Assembly: GCF_008329525.1 (NCBI RefSeq)
Contig: NZ_NPKQ01000001.1
Location: 248,001-312,000, forward strand
Source: Tardiphaga sp. P9-11
GTDB taxonomy: Bacteria; Pseudomonadota; Alphaproteobacteria; Rhizobiales; Xanthobacteraceae
Reading direction: 5' to 3'
Length of the DNA stretch: 64,000 nt
Every line of letters begins with the position of its first letter. Position 1 is the first letter of the stretch. Positions 38,125-49,403 of this stretch are shown here, one piece after another. Under the pieces are notes generated by a model that ran no database searches, was not told the origin of the DNA, and saw nothing but the letters and a program-made list of their open reading frames with translations. The position numbers and the translations under genes are program-made.

Positions 38125-39267
38125 TCAGTTACTTTCTTTGCGGGCCGAACTGGCGGTCAGTCCGGTCAGGTTAAACACGCGCTTGGGGATGAGTTCGCCA
38201 TTGCCTACTTCAGCGAGGGCCAATAACCGCCCTGCCACCGTGACATAAACTGTGCCGCTACAATCGGGCGCATCCCGTCCGCGCAACAAAACGGCCTGGC
38301 CCCGATGGAGCCTTGCCGCATCCGCCCGTGTGACGGCCAGTGCCGGGATGTCGTCCAGCGCGGTCTCAACGGGCAGTAGCGCGTCGGCGAGGCTACCCTC
38401 GCCAGACGCGGCTCTATCGCACAAAGCCTGCAACTGTTCCAGCGGAATCATGTCGGCTTCGGCGAAAGGTCCGACCAGGGTGCGCCTGAGCGCACTGATA
38501 TGGCCATAGCAGCCGAGCAAGCGGCCGATATCGCGGGCCAGCGCGCGCACATAGGTGCCCTTGCCGCATTCGGCCTCGAACACGGCATGGTCGCTATCTG
38601 GCTGTTCTGTAAGGACTAATTCATGAATCACGACCGGCCGGGGAACCAGCGGCACGACCTCGCCGTCGCGGGCGAGGTCGTAGGCGCGCTCGCCCTGGAT
38701 CTTGATCGCGGAGTATTGCGGCGGGGTCTGCTCGATATTGCCGGTAAATTGCGGCAACAGCGCCTGGATCTGGTCGGCCGTGGGCCGGATCTCGCTGGTG
38801 AAGGTCGCGCGGCCCTCGGTGTCGTCGGTGTCGCGCTCCTCACCCCAGGCCACTGTGAAGCGATAGCGCTTGCGGCCATCCATCACGAACGGAACGGTCT
38901 TGGTGGCTTCGCCGAGCGCGATCGGCAGACCGCCGGAGGCCAGCGGATCGAGGGTGCCGGCATGGCCGGCGCGCTTGGCCTGGAACAGGCGCTTGGCGAC
39001 AGCCACCGCCTGGGTCGAGGTCATGCCGATCGGCTTGTCGAGGATCACCCAGCCATGAACGTCGCGCTTGTCGCGCCGGACCTGACCTTGATGACGTTGC
39101 TTGCCGCCCTGATGGCGCGGATCGTTATTGCCGCGAGGGCCCTGATGCTGACGCTGGTCATTATTCCCGCCGTTATCGTGCGGCACGGCCGGAGACAAAG
39201 TGGACTCGCCATTGCCCGTTTCAGCGAGGCGTGAATCGAGGGCGGCGTCTGGGGTCGTCATCGTCAT
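38125..39267 (-). CDS. truB: tRNA pseudouridine55 synthase
   Basis: 380 residues, about 70 longer than the core at the N-terminus. That extension is Asn/Gln/His/Arg-rich ([18 protein letters not shown]) and looks disordered; it may help RNA binding. The catalytic core is standard: [17 protein letters not shown] and [14 protein letters not shown] with the active-site Asp. Its ATG overlaps the rbfA stop in an ATGA, so the two are translationally coupled. Confidence 0.96.
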   Translation of the reverse strand: MTMTTPDAALDSRLAETGNGESTLSPAVPHDNGGNNDQRQHQGPRGNNDPRHQGGKQRHQGQVRRDKRDVHGWVILDKPIGMTSTQAVAVAKRLFQAKRAGHAGTLDPLASGGLPIALGEATKTVPFVMDGRKRYRFTVAWGEERDTDDTEGRATFTSEIRPTADQIQALLPQFTGNIEQTPPQYSAIKIQGERAYDLARDGEVVPLVPRPVVIHELVLTEQPDSDHAVFEAECGKGTYVRALARDIGRLLGCYGHISALRRTLVGPFAEADMIPLEQLQALCDRAASGEGSLADALLPVETALDDIPALAVTRADAARLHRGQAVLLRGRDAPDCSGTVYVTVAGRLLALAEVGNGELIPKRVFNLTGLTASSARKESN

Positions 39268-39680
39268 TCGTTTTCGTCCGAGTCTGGTTTGAGGTCGCGC
39301 GCAACGGCAGGCGTGCGCAGAAGTTTGTCGATGCGTTCGGCTTCGTCGAAGCGCTCATCGATGCGGAAGCGGAGATCCGGGGCGTATTTCAGGTTCACGC
39401 GATGCGCGGCCTCGGTTCGCAGGAAGCTCTTGTTCGCCGCCAGCGCTTTCAGCACCGGCTCGGTGTTCTGGCCACCAAGCGGCATCACATAGACGGTGGC
39501 GAGCTTGAGATCAGGAGACATCTTCACCTCCGGCACGGTGATGATGGTGGTCGCCAGCACGGGATCGTGGACTCCGCTTTGCGACAGGATATCGGCGATC
39601 GCATGGCGGATTAGTTCGCCGACGCGCAACTGACGTTGCGAGCCGCCCGGCGTCGCGGACTTCTGGTGATGCTTGGGCAT
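39264..39680 (-). CDS. rbfA: Ribosome-binding factor A
   Basis: 138 residues from ATG 39680. The N-terminal [16 protein letters not shown] and the [22 protein letters not shown]-like strand are typical; RbfA binds 30S precursors. The end overlaps the truB start by four bases. A dispersed repeat lies in the gap after infB (39704-39791). Confidence 0.95.
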   Translation of the reverse strand: MPKHHQKSATPGGSQRQLRVGELIRHAIADILSQSGVHDPVLATTIITVPEVKMSPDLKLATVYVMPLGGQNTEPVLKALAANKSFLRTEAAHRVNLKYAPDLRFRIDERFDEAERIDKLLRTPAVARDLKPDSDENE

Positions 39681-39703
39681 CGGTTTCCCTACAAAACAAA
39701 ATT

Positions 39704-39791
39704 CGTCATAGCCGGGTTTGTCCCGGCCATTCACGCTAGTGCTGCTGAATCATTAAAGACGTGGATGCCCGGCAATATGCCGGGCATGACG
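39704..39791. repeat. Palindromic repeat (GTCAT-GCCGGG ... AAGACGTGG family), copy 2, inside the infB operon
   Basis: CGTCATAGCCGGG (39704-39716) and CCGGGCATGACG (39780-39791) form the ends; inside are CCGGCCATTCACG and AAGACGTGGATGCC, shared with the copy at 19567-19670. The element sits between infB and rbfA in the operon and would be transcribed. Confidence 0.8.
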
Positions 39792-39826
39792 TCTCATTCA
39801 CATCAGTCTCTCTGTAAGACTTGGAC

Positions 39827-42610
39827 TTACAGGGAGCGCTGGATGACCTCTACGCGGTAACACTCGATCACGTCGCCGGCGCGCATGTCGCCGTAGTTCT
39901 CGAACGCCATGCCACATTCCTGGCCTGACGTAACTTCCTTCACTTCGTCCTTGAAGCGCTTCAGCGTCGACAGCTTGCCTTCGTGCACGACGACGTTGTC
40001 GCGGATCAGGCGCACATTCGCGCCGCGTTCCACGGTTCCGTCGGTGACGCGGCAACCTGCAACCTTGCCGACCTTCGAGATGTTGAACACTTCGAGGATC
40101 TGCGCATTGCCCAGCATGGTTTCGCGCAGCGTCGGCGCGAGCAGACCGGACATGGCTTTCTTCACGTCATCCACGAGATCGTAGATGATGTTGTAGTAGC
40201 GGATTTCGATGCCGTTGCGCTTGGCGGCAGCGGCAGCTTCCTTGTTGGCGCGAACCGAGAAGCCGATGATGGCGGCGTTGAAGCCTTCCGCCAGCGTGAC
40301 GTCCGATTCCGAGATGCCGCCGACACCCGCATGCAGGATGCGCGCAGCGACTTCGTCGGTGCCGAGCTTCTCGAGCGAGCCGAGAATGGCTTCGAGCGAA
40401 CCCTGCACGTCGGCCTTGATGATCAGCGGGAAGTCCTTGCGACCCGAGGTCTTCAGCTGGCTCATCATCTGCTCGAGCGAGCCGCGCATGCCGTTGGTGG
40501 AGGCTGCGGACTTCTCGCGCTTCTGATGCGCACGGTAGCCGGTGATTTCACGGGCGCGGGCTTCGTTCTCGACCACGGCCATACGATCGCCGGCTTCCGG
40601 CGGGCCGTTAAAACCAAGTACCTCGACGGGCACCGACGGACCAGCCGCGGTGAGCGTCTCGCCTTGATCGGAGATCAGCGCGCGGACACGGCCCATTTCG
40701 GCACCGGCCACGATGATGTCACCCACCTTCAGGGTGCCGCGCTGAACCAGCACGGTCGCCACCGGACCACGACCACGATCGAGCTTGGCTTCGATCACGG
40801 TGCCTTCCGCCGGACGTTCCGAATTGGTCTTCAGATCGAGAATGTCGGCCTGCAGCGCGATCATTTCGAGCAGCTTGTCGAGATTGGTCTTGTTCTTCGC
40901 CGACACTTCGACGTCAACGACATCACCGCCGAAGGATTCGACCTGCACGTCATGCTGCAGCAACTCGGTGCGCACGCGCTCCGCCTTGGCGTCAGGCTTG
41001 TCGATCTTGTTGATCGCCACGATCATCGGCACACCCGCCGCCTTGGCGTGATTGATGGCTTCGATGGTCTGCGGCATGACGCCGTCATCGGCCGCCACCA
41101 CCAGGATGACGATATCCGTGACCTTGGCGCCGCGGGCACGCATCGCGGTGAACGCAGCGTGGCCAGGCGTATCGATGAAGGTGATCTTCTTGCCGCTCTC
41201 GGGCGACATGACCTGATAAGCACCGATATGCTGGGTGATGCCGCCGGCTTCGCCGGACACCACATTGGCATGGCGCAGCGCGTCAAGCAGCGAGGTCTTG
41301 CCGTGGTCGACGTGGCCCATGACGGTCACGACCGGCGAACGCGGCTCGGTATCGGTGGAATCGTCGACCTTGTCGAACAGACCTTCTTCAACGTCCGACT
41401 CGGCGACGCGCTTGACGGTGTGGCCGAGTTCTTCGGCGACCAGCTGCGCAGTATCGGCGTCGATGACGTCGTTGATCTTGTGGATCGCGCCCTGCTTCAT
41501 CAGCAGGCGGATCACGTCCACAGCACGCTCGGCCATACGGTTGGCGAGTTCCTGGATCGTGATCGCTTCAGGGATGACGACTTCGCGAACCAGCTTTTCC
41601 TTCGGCTCGTTCGACTGATGACCCTTCAGGCGCTGGGTACGGCGACGGAACGACGCGATCGAACGCTCGCGCACGTCACCGGCCGACAGCGCGGTGACGA
41701 CGGTGAGACGGCCGCGTTCCTTCTGCGGGCCGGGCTTGGCCGTGGGCTTCGGCGCGACCACGGGGCGCGCGGCGCCGCCGGGACCACGGCGGATCACGCG
41801 CGGACCTTCATCCTCGTCGGTGCCGTCGGCGGCAACGCCGGGCGCACGCGCAGGCGTGGCGGCAGTTGCACCGGGGCGAGCCGTCGTGGACGCGGGCTTG
41901 GCGGCCTTCGCATCGGCTTCAGCCTGACGGCGCTTGGCCTCGACTTCGGCGCGACGCTTGGTTTCTTCTTCCTGACGGTGACGCTCTTCCTCGGCCTTGC
42001 GACGGGCTTCGGCGGCTTCACGCTCTTCCTGTTCCTTGAATTCCTTGGTGTTGCGGCGGGCGGCCTCGATCTCGGCGAGACGACGCTCTTCCTGCTCGCG
42101 CACGCGGGCATCGGCCAGCGCGCTGGCGCGGGCATTGCGCTCTTCCTCGGTCAGGGTGCGCAGTACGACGCCCGAACCCGAACGGGCCGGGGGCTGCGAG
42201 CGCTGCGGCGCGCGCGACGGCGCTGCGGGTGCCGGGGCGGAGCTGCGTCCTGCGGGAGAAGGTGCAGCCGTGCGGGGAGCCGGTGCGGCTGGTGCAGGCG
42301 CAGCAGCGCGCGCAACCGGCGCCGCGGGCGCAGCAGTTGCAACGGGAGCAGCCGGCGCAGCAGCAACGGGAGCTGGTGCAGCAGTCTCGACAGGTGCCGG
42401 AGCGGCCGGTACCGGAGCGGCAGCGGCAGGCGCAGCCGCTGGCGCATCGCCGGGCATACGGCGCTTGCCGCGCTTCTCGACCACCACCTGCTTGGTGCGG
42501 CCATGGCTGAAGCTCTGGCGCACAGTGCCCTGCTCGACGCGCGGCTTGAGCGTCAAGGTCTTGCTGGGAACGCTCAGAGTCTTGTCGCCAGGCGTTTTCG
42601 TATCAACCAT
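39827..42610 (-). CDS. infB: Translation initiation factor IF-2
   Basis: 927 residues. An N-terminal low-complexity region (Ala/Pro-rich [10 protein letters not shown]-type runs, then a Glu/Arg/Lys helix [15 protein letters not shown]) precedes the conserved IF2_N and GTPase domains. GTPase motifs GHVDHGKTS (G1), DTPGHAAF (G3), NKID (G4) and SAK (G5) are all present. IF-2 brings initiator tRNA to the 30S subunit. It is 10 bp after the ylxR-like gene. Confidence 0.97.
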   Translation of the reverse strand: MVDTKTPGDKTLSVPSKTLTLKPRVEQGTVRQSFSHGRTKQVVVEKRGKRRMPGDAPAAAPAAAAPVPAAPAPVETAAPAPVAAAPAAPVATAAPAAPVARAAAPAPAAPAPRTAAPSPAGRSSAPAPAAPSRAPQRSQPPARSGSGVVLRTLTEEERNARASALADARVREQEERRLAEIEAARRNTKEFKEQEEREAAEARRKAEEERHRQEEETKRRAEVEAKRRQAEADAKAAKPASTTARPGATAATPARAPGVAADGTDEDEGPRVIRRGPGGAARPVVAPKPTAKPGPQKERGRLTVVTALSAGDVRERSIASFRRRTQRLKGHQSNEPKEKLVREVVIPEAITIQELANRMAERAVDVIRLLMKQGAIHKINDVIDADTAQLVAEELGHTVKRVAESDVEEGLFDKVDDSTDTEPRSPVVTVMGHVDHGKTSLLDALRHANVVSGEAGGITQHIGAYQVMSPESGKKITFIDTPGHAAFTAMRARGAKVTDIVILVVAADDGVMPQTIEAINHAKAAGVPMIVAINKIDKPDAKAERVRTELLQHDVQVESFGGDVVDVEVSAKNKTNLDKLLEMIALQADILDLKTNSERPAEGTVIEAKLDRGRGPVATVLVQRGTLKVGDIIVAGAEMGRVRALISDQGETLTAAGPSVPVEVLGFNGPPEAGDRMAVVENEARAREITGYRAHQKREKSAASTNGMRGSLEQMMSQLKTSGRKDFPLIIKADVQGSLEAILGSLEKLGTDEVAARILHAGVGGISESDVTLAEGFNAAIIGFSVRANKEAAAAAKRNGIEIRYYNIIYDLVDDVKKAMSGLLAPTLRETMLGNAQILEVFNISKVGKVAGCRVTDGTVERGANVRLIRDNVVVHEGKLSTLKRFKDEVKEVTSGQECGMAFENYGDMRAGDVIECYRVEVIQRSL

Positions 42611-42619
42611 TCAGCAGTC

Positions 42620-43435
42620 CTAATCTTGTTGCGTTGTGCGCGGTCGCACATTTGTTGTGTCCAACGACGTATCCGTCGTCGGCGAATTATCGATCGGCGA
42701 GATCGTTGGCGTCAGCGGCGCCGGATCCGGCACAGCGGTTGTCAGCGAAGCTTTGGCGCTTCCGTTGATGTCGTCGTCAGCCAGCCGGTATTGGACCAGA
42801 GTCTGGCTGCGTGACAGGAACGTTTTGCCCGCCGGGCCCGTAAGCACGGCAGCATGTATCACATTTGACCGCCCCAATGCCAAATCCAATTCATCGGAGC
42901 TCAAAACCGTCATGATCGGCAATTTCGGCGCGTCATCGCCGGATTCCGCATCAAATTCCACGCGTTGCCGGGCAATGCCGTCCAGTTTGCGGATTCCATC
43001 GGGAGCGCCGTTGGAGGCGTGGAGCAGAACACCAACCGTTCCGCGGCGCAGGGCGTCCTCGACCTTGGTGAAGCCGGAGACCACCTGACCGGCCTTGGCA
43101 GTCATGGCCAGCGCCTCGATGACGCCGCGCACCATCAGCCTGTCGGTGTCGTCGGCCAGGGTCGGCGACGCTTTGACGGCTTTCTTGAAACCCTTGGCGA
43201 AGAGATTGCGTTTGGCGGCCTCGGCGACCGCCTTGCGGGAGGCCGTGACCCAGAGGCCGCGGCCGGGAAGCTTGCGCTTCAGGTCCGGGATCGCCTCGCC
43301 CGTGGGCGCGACGACGAACCGGATCAGATCATCGATCGGGCGCACGGTCCGGGTAACCGCACACATCCGTTCGGTCCCGGGCTTGGTGCTCCGGGGGCCG
43401 TTATCCAGATCTGCTTGGTCAGCAATGGCGAGCAT
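42620..43435 (-). CDS. YlxR-like RNA-binding protein (DUF448) with L7Ae-like second domain
   Basis: 271 residues from ATG 43435, 16 bp after nusA; the longer in-frame start overlaps nusA and is less likely. The N-terminal part carries the YlxR signature ERMCAVTRTVRPIDDLIRFVV and LPGRGLWVTASRKAV. A second domain (TKAGQVVSGFTKVEDALRRGTVGVLLHASNGA) resembles L7Ae/YlxQ proteins, so the two proteins found side by side in Firmicutes are fused here. The tail is Asp/Thr/Pro-rich. Position between nusA and infB is conserved. Confidence 0.88.
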   Translation of the reverse strand: MLAIADQADLDNGPRSTKPGTERMCAVTRTVRPIDDLIRFVVAPTGEAIPDLKRKLPGRGLWVTASRKAVAEAAKRNLFAKGFKKAVKASPTLADDTDRLMVRGVIEALAMTAKAGQVVSGFTKVEDALRRGTVGVLLHASNGAPDGIRKLDGIARQRVEFDAESGDDAPKLPIMTVLSSDELDLALGRSNVIHAAVLTGPAGKTFLSRSQTLVQYRLADDDINGSAKASLTTAVPDPAPLTPTISPIDNSPTTDTSLDTTNVRPRTTQQD

Positions 43436-43451
43436 GCGCGTGGCATTGTCC

Positions 43452-45056
43452 TTACGCTTCTTCGGTGGCGTCGAGCGGCGCACCCTTGTCGAGATCGGCC
43501 TGGGTGATCCAGCCGGCCACGACGCGGGCCTGCATGATCAGCTGCTCGGCGTCTTCACGCGAAATTTCGCTGGCATCAAGAATGCCCGGGTGCTTGGTCG
43601 GCTCGGAACCCTCCTTGCGCTCGGTCCAGCCCACCAGATCGTCGGTGGCGCAACCGGCGAGATCCTCGACAGTCTTGATGTCGTTTTCGCCGAACTTGAC
43701 CATCATCTTGAGAGTCACGCCCGGAACGTCCTTCAACGCGTCTTCCACACCCAGTTCCTTACGTTTGCCTTCGAGTTCAGCTTCGAGCTGCTCGAGATAT
43801 TCACGTGCGCGACTCTGCAATTCGGCCGCTGTTTCGTCGTCGAAGCCTTCGATGCCGGCCAGTTCCCTTGCATCGACCATCGAAAGTTCCTCCACCGAGG
43901 TGAAGCCTTCCGACGCGAGCAACTGACCGACGACTTCGTCGACGTTCAGCGCTTCCATGAAGACGCGCGTGGAATTTTCGAAATCGGCCTGGCGACGTTC
44001 GGATTCTTCCTGCTCGGTCAGGATGTCGATATCCCAGCCGGTCAGCTGCGAAGCCAGACGCACATTCTGGCCACGACGGCCGATCGCAAGGGATAGTTGG
44101 TTATTGGTGTCCGGAACGACAACCTCGATACGCTCACGATCTTCATCGATCACGACTTTCGAGACTTCCGCCGGCGCCAGCGCGTTCACCACGAAGGTGG
44201 CGATATCGGGCGACCACGGAATGATGTCGATCTTTTCGCCCTGCAACTCGTTGACCACGGCCTGCACGCGGGAACCACGCATACCGACGCAGGCGCCCAC
44301 CGGATCCACCGACGAGTCACGCGAGATCACACCAATCTTTGCGCGCGAACCGGGATCGCGGGCCACGGCCTTGATCTCGACGATACCGTCATAAATTTCA
44401 GGCACTTCCTGCGCGAACAGCTTGGCCATGAACTGCGGATGGGTGCGCGACAGGAAGATCTGCGGACCACGGGTCTCGCGGCGCACGTCGAACACATAGG
44501 CGCGGACGCGGTCGCCGTTGCGGAACACTTCGCGCGGCAGCATCTCGTCGCGGCGCACGATTGCTTCGCTGCGGCCGAGATCGACGATCACCGAGCCGTA
44601 TTCGACGCGCTTGACGATGCCGTTGACGATCTCGCCGATGCGATCCTTGAATTCCTGATACTGCCGGTCACGCTCGGCTTCGCGCACCTTCTGCACGATG
44701 ACCTGCTTGGCGGACTGTGCGGCGATACGGCCGTATTCCAGCGGCGGCAGCGTGTCGGCAATGGTGTCGCCAATCTGCGCACCGGGATTGGCGCGCTGCG
44801 CGTCGAACAGCGAGGTCTGGTTCGACGAGTTCTCGACGTCCTCGACCACCAGCATGTGGCGGGTCAGCGACAACTGGCCGGTCTTGGGATGAATCTCGGC
44901 ATGCACATCGGTTTCGGAACCGTAGCGCGCCCGGGCCGCTTTCGCGATCGCCTCTTCCATCGCCTGGATGACGATGTTGCGATCGATCGATTTTTCGCGC
45001 GCGACGGCGTCGGCGATCTGCAGCAGTTCGAGTTTATTGGCGCTGACAGCGGCCAT
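43452..45056 (-). CDS. nusA: Transcription termination/antitermination protein NusA
   Basis: 534 residues. N-terminal RNAP-binding domain, S1 domain ([23 protein letters not shown]), two KH domains (around [17 protein letters not shown] and [20 protein letters not shown]), and C-terminal helix-hairpin-helix acidic repeats ([28 protein letters not shown]). It modulates pausing and termination. It starts 3 bp after rimP. Confidence 0.97.
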   Translation of the reverse strand: MAAVSANKLELLQIADAVAREKSIDRNIVIQAMEEAIAKAARARYGSETDVHAEIHPKTGQLSLTRHMLVVEDVENSSNQTSLFDAQRANPGAQIGDTIADTLPPLEYGRIAAQSAKQVIVQKVREAERDRQYQEFKDRIGEIVNGIVKRVEYGSVIVDLGRSEAIVRRDEMLPREVFRNGDRVRAYVFDVRRETRGPQIFLSRTHPQFMAKLFAQEVPEIYDGIVEIKAVARDPGSRAKIGVISRDSSVDPVGACVGMRGSRVQAVVNELQGEKIDIIPWSPDIATFVVNALAPAEVSKVVIDEDRERIEVVVPDTNNQLSLAIGRRGQNVRLASQLTGWDIDILTEQEESERRQADFENSTRVFMEALNVDEVVGQLLASEGFTSVEELSMVDARELAGIEGFDDETAAELQSRAREYLEQLEAELEGKRKELGVEDALKDVPGVTLKMMVKFGENDIKTVEDLAGCATDDLVGWTERKEGSEPTKHPGILDASEISREDAEQLIMQARVVAGWITQADLDKGAPLDATEEA

Positions 45057-45059
45057 AGC

Positions 45060-45839
45060 TCATTCTCCTTCGATGGGATCGATTTCGCCTCGGCGCGCAC
45101 GGTCGGCGGCCAGACGATGTTCTTTGGTATTCTTCGGCAAAGGCTTCTTGGCAGCTTTCGCGACCTTGAGTTTCGGCTTCGGCGCAAAGCTCTTCTTGGG
45201 ATCGCTGCGCTTGGCATGCGGTGCCGCCGGCGGCGCCAGACCGAGCTCCCGCTTGAGATCAAGCTCGGCGTGCTTGCCGCGGCGCATGGACTCGGCGATC
45301 AGCTCGTCGGTCAACACCAGGCTGGCATTGGAGATGTCTTCCAGCGGCAACCGCGTGATGGGGTCTTCGCCATCGCGGGCACCTTCGCGGTCGATCAATA
45401 CGACGTCGCCTTCGATGGCGCCGAGCAGACCTCGGAAACGTTTGCGACCGCCAACGGCGACAGCCATCTCGACCTTAACCAGATAGCCATTATAACGCTC
45501 GAAATCGGAGCGTCGGACCAGCGGGCGATCGATGCCCGGCGACGAAATTTCGAGACGGTAGGCGCGCTGGATCGGATCGGCGACATCCATCACCGGCGAC
45601 AGCGCGTTCGAGATCGCTTCGCAATCCTCTACCAGCATGGTGCCGTCCGGGCGCTCCGCCATAATCTGCACGGTGCAGCCGAGCTCGCCGGAAATCTTGA
45701 TCCGCACCAGCCGGTAGCCGAGGTTTTCGAGCACCGGCGTTGCAACAGCCGACACGCGCGCCGCAGCACCCGGCTCGATCACCAGGCGCGGCTCGGAAAG
45801 CAGCTCGGTATCAACGGTTTCTGGCTTTTGGTCGGTCAT
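45060..45839 (-). CDS. rimP: Ribosome maturation factor RimP
   Basis: 259 residues from ATG 45839. Segments [21 protein letters not shown] and [14 protein letters not shown] identify RimP. About 70 residues of Lys/Ala/Pro-rich tail ([18 protein letters not shown]) extend beyond the usual end, common in this group. It is the first gene of the operon, behind a 200-base leader with an attenuator-like hairpin. Confidence 0.95.
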   Translation of the reverse strand: MTDQKPETVDTELLSEPRLVIEPGAAARVSAVATPVLENLGYRLVRIKISGELGCTVQIMAERPDGTMLVEDCEAISNALSPVMDVADPIQRAYRLEISSPGIDRPLVRRSDFERYNGYLVKVEMAVAVGGRKRFRGLLGAIEGDVVLIDREGARDGEDPITRLPLEDISNASLVLTDELIAESMRRGKHAELDLKRELGLAPPAAPHAKRSDPKKSFAPKPKLKVAKAAKKPLPKNTKEHRLAADRARRGEIDPIEGE

Positions 45840-45982
45840 GTCCAGGATCGAAGTATTCCGGTTTGAAGATGTCTGAATGCGCGTGCAGCCTGCAGAAGTG
45901 AAACGTGTCGCGTCGGGCTTTCGGCCCTTCTTGGACCCGGACAAACCCACCGGAAATCATCGGCCAGGGGTCCATTCAGGTA

Positions 45983-46016
45983 ATAAAAAAGAGCGGGTCC
46001 CGAGGGGCCCACTCTC
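45983..46016 (-). terminator. Attenuator-like hairpin in the rimP leader
   Basis: On the minus strand a GC-rich 11-bp stem (45990-46000 with 46005-46015, one G-U, one mismatch) is followed by TTTTTTATTA. It lies about 150 nt upstream of rimP and downstream of the candidate promoter, so it is within the leader rather than at the end of a gene. Confidence 0.6.
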
Positions 46017-46052
46017 AAACGCGATCGTATGAGAACCTAATAAGTTGAGGGC

Positions 46053-46081
46053 GATATAGCCGTTTTCCAGCGCCCCGGCAA
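46053..46081 (-). promoter_or_regulatory. Candidate sigma-70-type promoter of the rimP operon
   Basis: On the minus strand TTGCCG (46076-46081), a 17-base spacer and TATATC (46053-46058). A start near 46046 would give a leader of about 205 nt that includes the hairpin. Confidence 0.5.
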
Positions 46082-46208
46082 GGCCGCAGTGGCTGCTCCG
46101 CAATATTTCTGCAACCCGCGGTAGCCCAATCCTTCGACTAACCGTTCATTCATGAACCCCATCTAGGGTGCGCGAGCCTTTCCGTATGGTGGTGTTGAGT
46201 ATTTTTTG

Positions 46209-47312
46209 ATGGCTGAGGCGAAATCGCTCATTCCGGGACTTGAGAACATCGTCAGAGATGGCGATCCCAAGCGCCGGGGCGAGGCTGTCCGTAAGATTTC
46301 GGAACTTTTCCTGAAGGGCGCGTCCCGTTATCAGCCCTCCCATGTCGATCTGTTCGACGGCATCCTCACGACTCTGGTTCCACAGACCGAAGTCGAGGCG
46401 CGTAGCGCGCTGGCCGAGCGGCTGTCCGATCTCGTCAACGCCCCCCCGCAGCTTATAGCCCTGCTGGTCCGCGACGAAGAGATCCTGATCGCCGGGCCGC
46501 TGCTGCGCCGCTCGCCTTTGATCGACGAACCAACACTGATCGATATCGCCAAAGCCCAGGGCCAGTCGCATCTGCTGGCGATTTCCGACCGCTCGACGCT
46601 GACGCCGCGCCTCACCGACGTGATCGTCCGCCGCGGCGACCGCGATGTGATCCGCCGCGTCGCCGGCAATGCCGGCGCAGCCTTCTCGCAGAACGGCTAT
46701 ACCGGCCTCATTCGCCGCGCCAGCGATGATGGCGTGCTCGCCGTGATGGTCGGGCAGCGCGACGATCTCGCGCCCGATCAGCTCAAACACCTTCTGGCAC
46801 AGTCTGTCGAAGTGGTTCGCCGCCGACTGTTCGACGCCGCCGCACCTGAACTGCGCAACGCGATCAACCGTGCGATGCATGACATCACCGGCGCGCCGAC
46901 GCATCTAGCCGTCACCCGCGACTTCGCCACCGCGCAGCGTGCCGTTCGCAAGCTGCTCCAAGCTGACGAGATGGACGAAGGCGCGCTTTTGCGCTTCGCC
47001 CGCGCCCATCAATATGAGGAAACTGCCGCTGCCCTGGCCGCTTTGTCGGGCGTGCGGATCGGCACCATCGACCAGCTCCTCAAGGGCGACCGCGACGATC
47101 CGATGCTGATCCTCGGCAAGTCGATCGGCATTTCCTGGGCCACCGTTCGCGCCCTGATGACGCTGCGCCTCGGCCCCGGTCGTTCGCCTGCGGCCGCCGA
47201 TGTCGAGGAAGCCCGGCAGAATTTCGAGCGCCTGGTGCCCGCCACTGCACAGCGCGTGCTGACCTTCTGGCAGACCCGCGAGACCACCTCAGCGATCCCC
47301 CTGCCGCTCTGA
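46209..47312 (+). CDS. DUF2336 domain protein
   Basis: 367 residues, entirely helical in appearance, with repeated short helices (VRRGDRDVIRRVAGNAGAAFSQNGYTGLIRRA) like HEAT-type arrays. DUF2336 proteins are found throughout alphaproteobacteria; their role is unsettled. No signal peptide. The start is the ATG at 46209, with a T-rich leader and no strong Shine-Dalgarno. It overlaps the convergent LysR gene by 24 bp. Confidence 0.85.
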   Translation: MAEAKSLIPGLENIVRDGDPKRRGEAVRKISELFLKGASRYQPSHVDLFDGILTTLVPQTEVEARSALAERLSDLVNAPPQLIALLVRDEEILIAGPLLRRSPLIDEPTLIDIAKAQGQSHLLAISDRSTLTPRLTDVIVRRGDRDVIRRVAGNAGAAFSQNGYTGLIRRASDDGVLAVMVGQRDDLAPDQLKHLLAQSVEVVRRRLFDAAAPELRNAINRAMHDITGAPTHLAVTRDFATAQRAVRKLLQADEMDEGALLRFARAHQYEETAAALAALSGVRIGTIDQLLKGDRDDPMLILGKSIGISWATVRALMTLRLGPGRSPAAADVEEARQNFERLVPATAQRVLTFWQTRETTSAIPLPL

Positions 47313-48242
47313 TCCGCCGGGGCCCTCCGGAGCCGCAACCCGCCGCTCCCGTTTGCGCCACTCCGCCACAAAACTCACGAAAGCCGCCAAAGCTGGCGGC
47401 GGTTGCCTACGGCTCGGATAGTACAAAAACGGCCCAGGGAATGGCGGCAGCCAGTCCTCCAGCACGCTGATCAACCTCCCGGTCGCGAGGTCGTCCCGCA
47501 CATAACCCTCAAACACCGCGTAAAAGCCAAGTCCGTCCCGGGCCGCTTCCAGCCCGAGCCGGGAATAGCTCGCCAGCAGCGGCCCCCGCGGCGGGATCCT
47601 GACCACCTGGCCGTCCTTTTCGAACTCCCATTCCGGGATGGAACCGTTGTCAAAACGCGTTCTGATGCAGCAATGCTGCAGCAATTGCTGCGGCGCGGTA
47701 GGGCGTCCATGCTGCGCAATATATTGCGAAGACGCCACCATCACGAAGCGCTGCGGCGGTCCCAGGGAGACTGCGATCATGTCCTGTGCCAGATCCTCGC
47801 CATAGCGAATGCCGGCGTCGAATCCCTTGGCGACGATGTCGATCAAGGACGTCTCGGCAACGATCTCAAGCTCAACCTGCGGATATTGCTGCAAGAATGG
47901 CGTTACCATCGGTGCCACGACGATGTCGATGGCTGGTGCTGGACCGTTGATTCTAAGTCGGCCAGACGGCACATCACCGAAACCGCGAACTTGCTGCAAT
48001 GCAGCATGGACGTCACCCATGGCCGGAACGATTTTGCGTTGCAGCAATTCTCCAGCTTCGGTGAGCGCAACACTGCGTGTTGTGCGATGCAGCAAACGAA
48101 CGCCGAGCCGCTCTTCCATATCGCGCAGCCGCTGGCTCAGGCTGGACACCGACACATGGGTCTCCACCGCGGCCCGCCGGAAATTCCGGGTCCGGGCCAC
48201 CGCCAGAAAGGCTGCCAGATCGCGCAGATCGAGATCGCTCAT
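47289..48242 (-). CDS. LysR-family transcriptional regulator
   Basis: 317 residues with the N-terminal winged helix (FLAVARTRNFRRAAVETHVSVSSLSQRLRDMEERLGVRLLHRTTRSVALTEAG-type, shown here in part) and the periplasmic-binding-like effector domain. It is divergent from an aldo-keto reductase and probably regulates it. A palindrome (48242-48261) lies at the regulator's start codon. Confidence 0.92.
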   Translation of the reverse strand: MSDLDLRDLAAFLAVARTRNFRRAAVETHVSVSSLSQRLRDMEERLGVRLLHRTTRSVALTEAGELLQRKIVPAMGDVHAALQQVRGFGDVPSGRLRINGPAPAIDIVVAPMVTPFLQQYPQVELEIVAETSLIDIVAKGFDAGIRYGEDLAQDMIAVSLGPPQRFVMVASSQYIAQHGRPTAPQQLLQHCCIRTRFDNGSIPEWEFEKDGQVVRIPPRGPLLASYSRLGLEAARDGLGFYAVFEGYVRDDLATGRLISVLEDWLPPFPGPFLYYPSRRQPPPALAAFVSFVAEWRKRERRVAAPEGPGGSERQGDR

Positions 48243-48261
48243 TGTTCGACAGAGTGAACAA
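48242..48261. promoter_or_regulatory. Candidate LysR binding palindrome
   Basis: TTGTTC (48242-48247), eight bases, GAACAA (48256-48261): a 20-bp perfect-armed palindrome touching the LysR start codon, in the shared region with the divergent reductase. Confidence 0.4.
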
Positions 48262-48360
48262 CCCTTTCAGGATTGTCCAGCTTATCGGATCAATGGCGCG
48301 GGCTCATATCGGGGCGGCAGCGGCAAAGGATCGGTCCGGCCGCCTTCTGGGAGAACCACC

Positions 48361-49362
<1,002 letters not shown>

Positions 49363-49367
49363 GTCGA

Positions 49368-49402
49368 CTGAACCGACCCTCCCCACGGGAGGGTCGGTTC
49401 AG
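49368..49402. terminator. Strong hairpin between convergent genes
   Basis: Perfect 16-bp inverted repeat CTGAACCGACCCTCCC (49368-49383) and GGGAGGGTCGGTTCAG (49387-49402), loop CAC. There is no T-run on either side; it probably protects or ends both convergent messages. Confidence 0.65.
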
Positions 49403-49403
49403 C

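Larger units (their letters stand above)
45840..46208. other. Leader and promoter region of the rimP-nusA-infB operon
   Basis: About 370 bases between divergent rimP and DUF2336 genes. It contains a candidate promoter and a T-tailed hairpin described separately. A tRNA-fMet gene, found here in enterobacteria, is not present. Confidence 0.6.

Noticed and set aside
35588-38248. Very long open frame on the plus strand opposite pnp and rpsO
   Set aside because: It is the antisense of well-conserved genes; high GC content keeps the opposite frame open. No domain was recognised and it crosses several gene boundaries and terminators.
39983-42814. 943-codon plus-strand frame opposite infB
   Set aside because: Same cause; low-complexity antisense of the Ala/Pro-rich IF-2 region.
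44097-45866. 589-codon plus-strand frame opposite nusA and rimP
   Set aside because: Antisense of conserved genes, with no start signal or family.
45840-46205. tRNA-fMet upstream of rimP as in enterobacteria
   Set aside because: No cloverleaf could be drawn; the only strong structure is the T-tailed hairpin.
49368-49402. Hairpin after the aldo/keto reductase as a classical intrinsic terminator
   Set aside because: The stem is perfect but there is no T-run on either strand, so it is recorded only as a terminator-like hairpin of moderate confidence.
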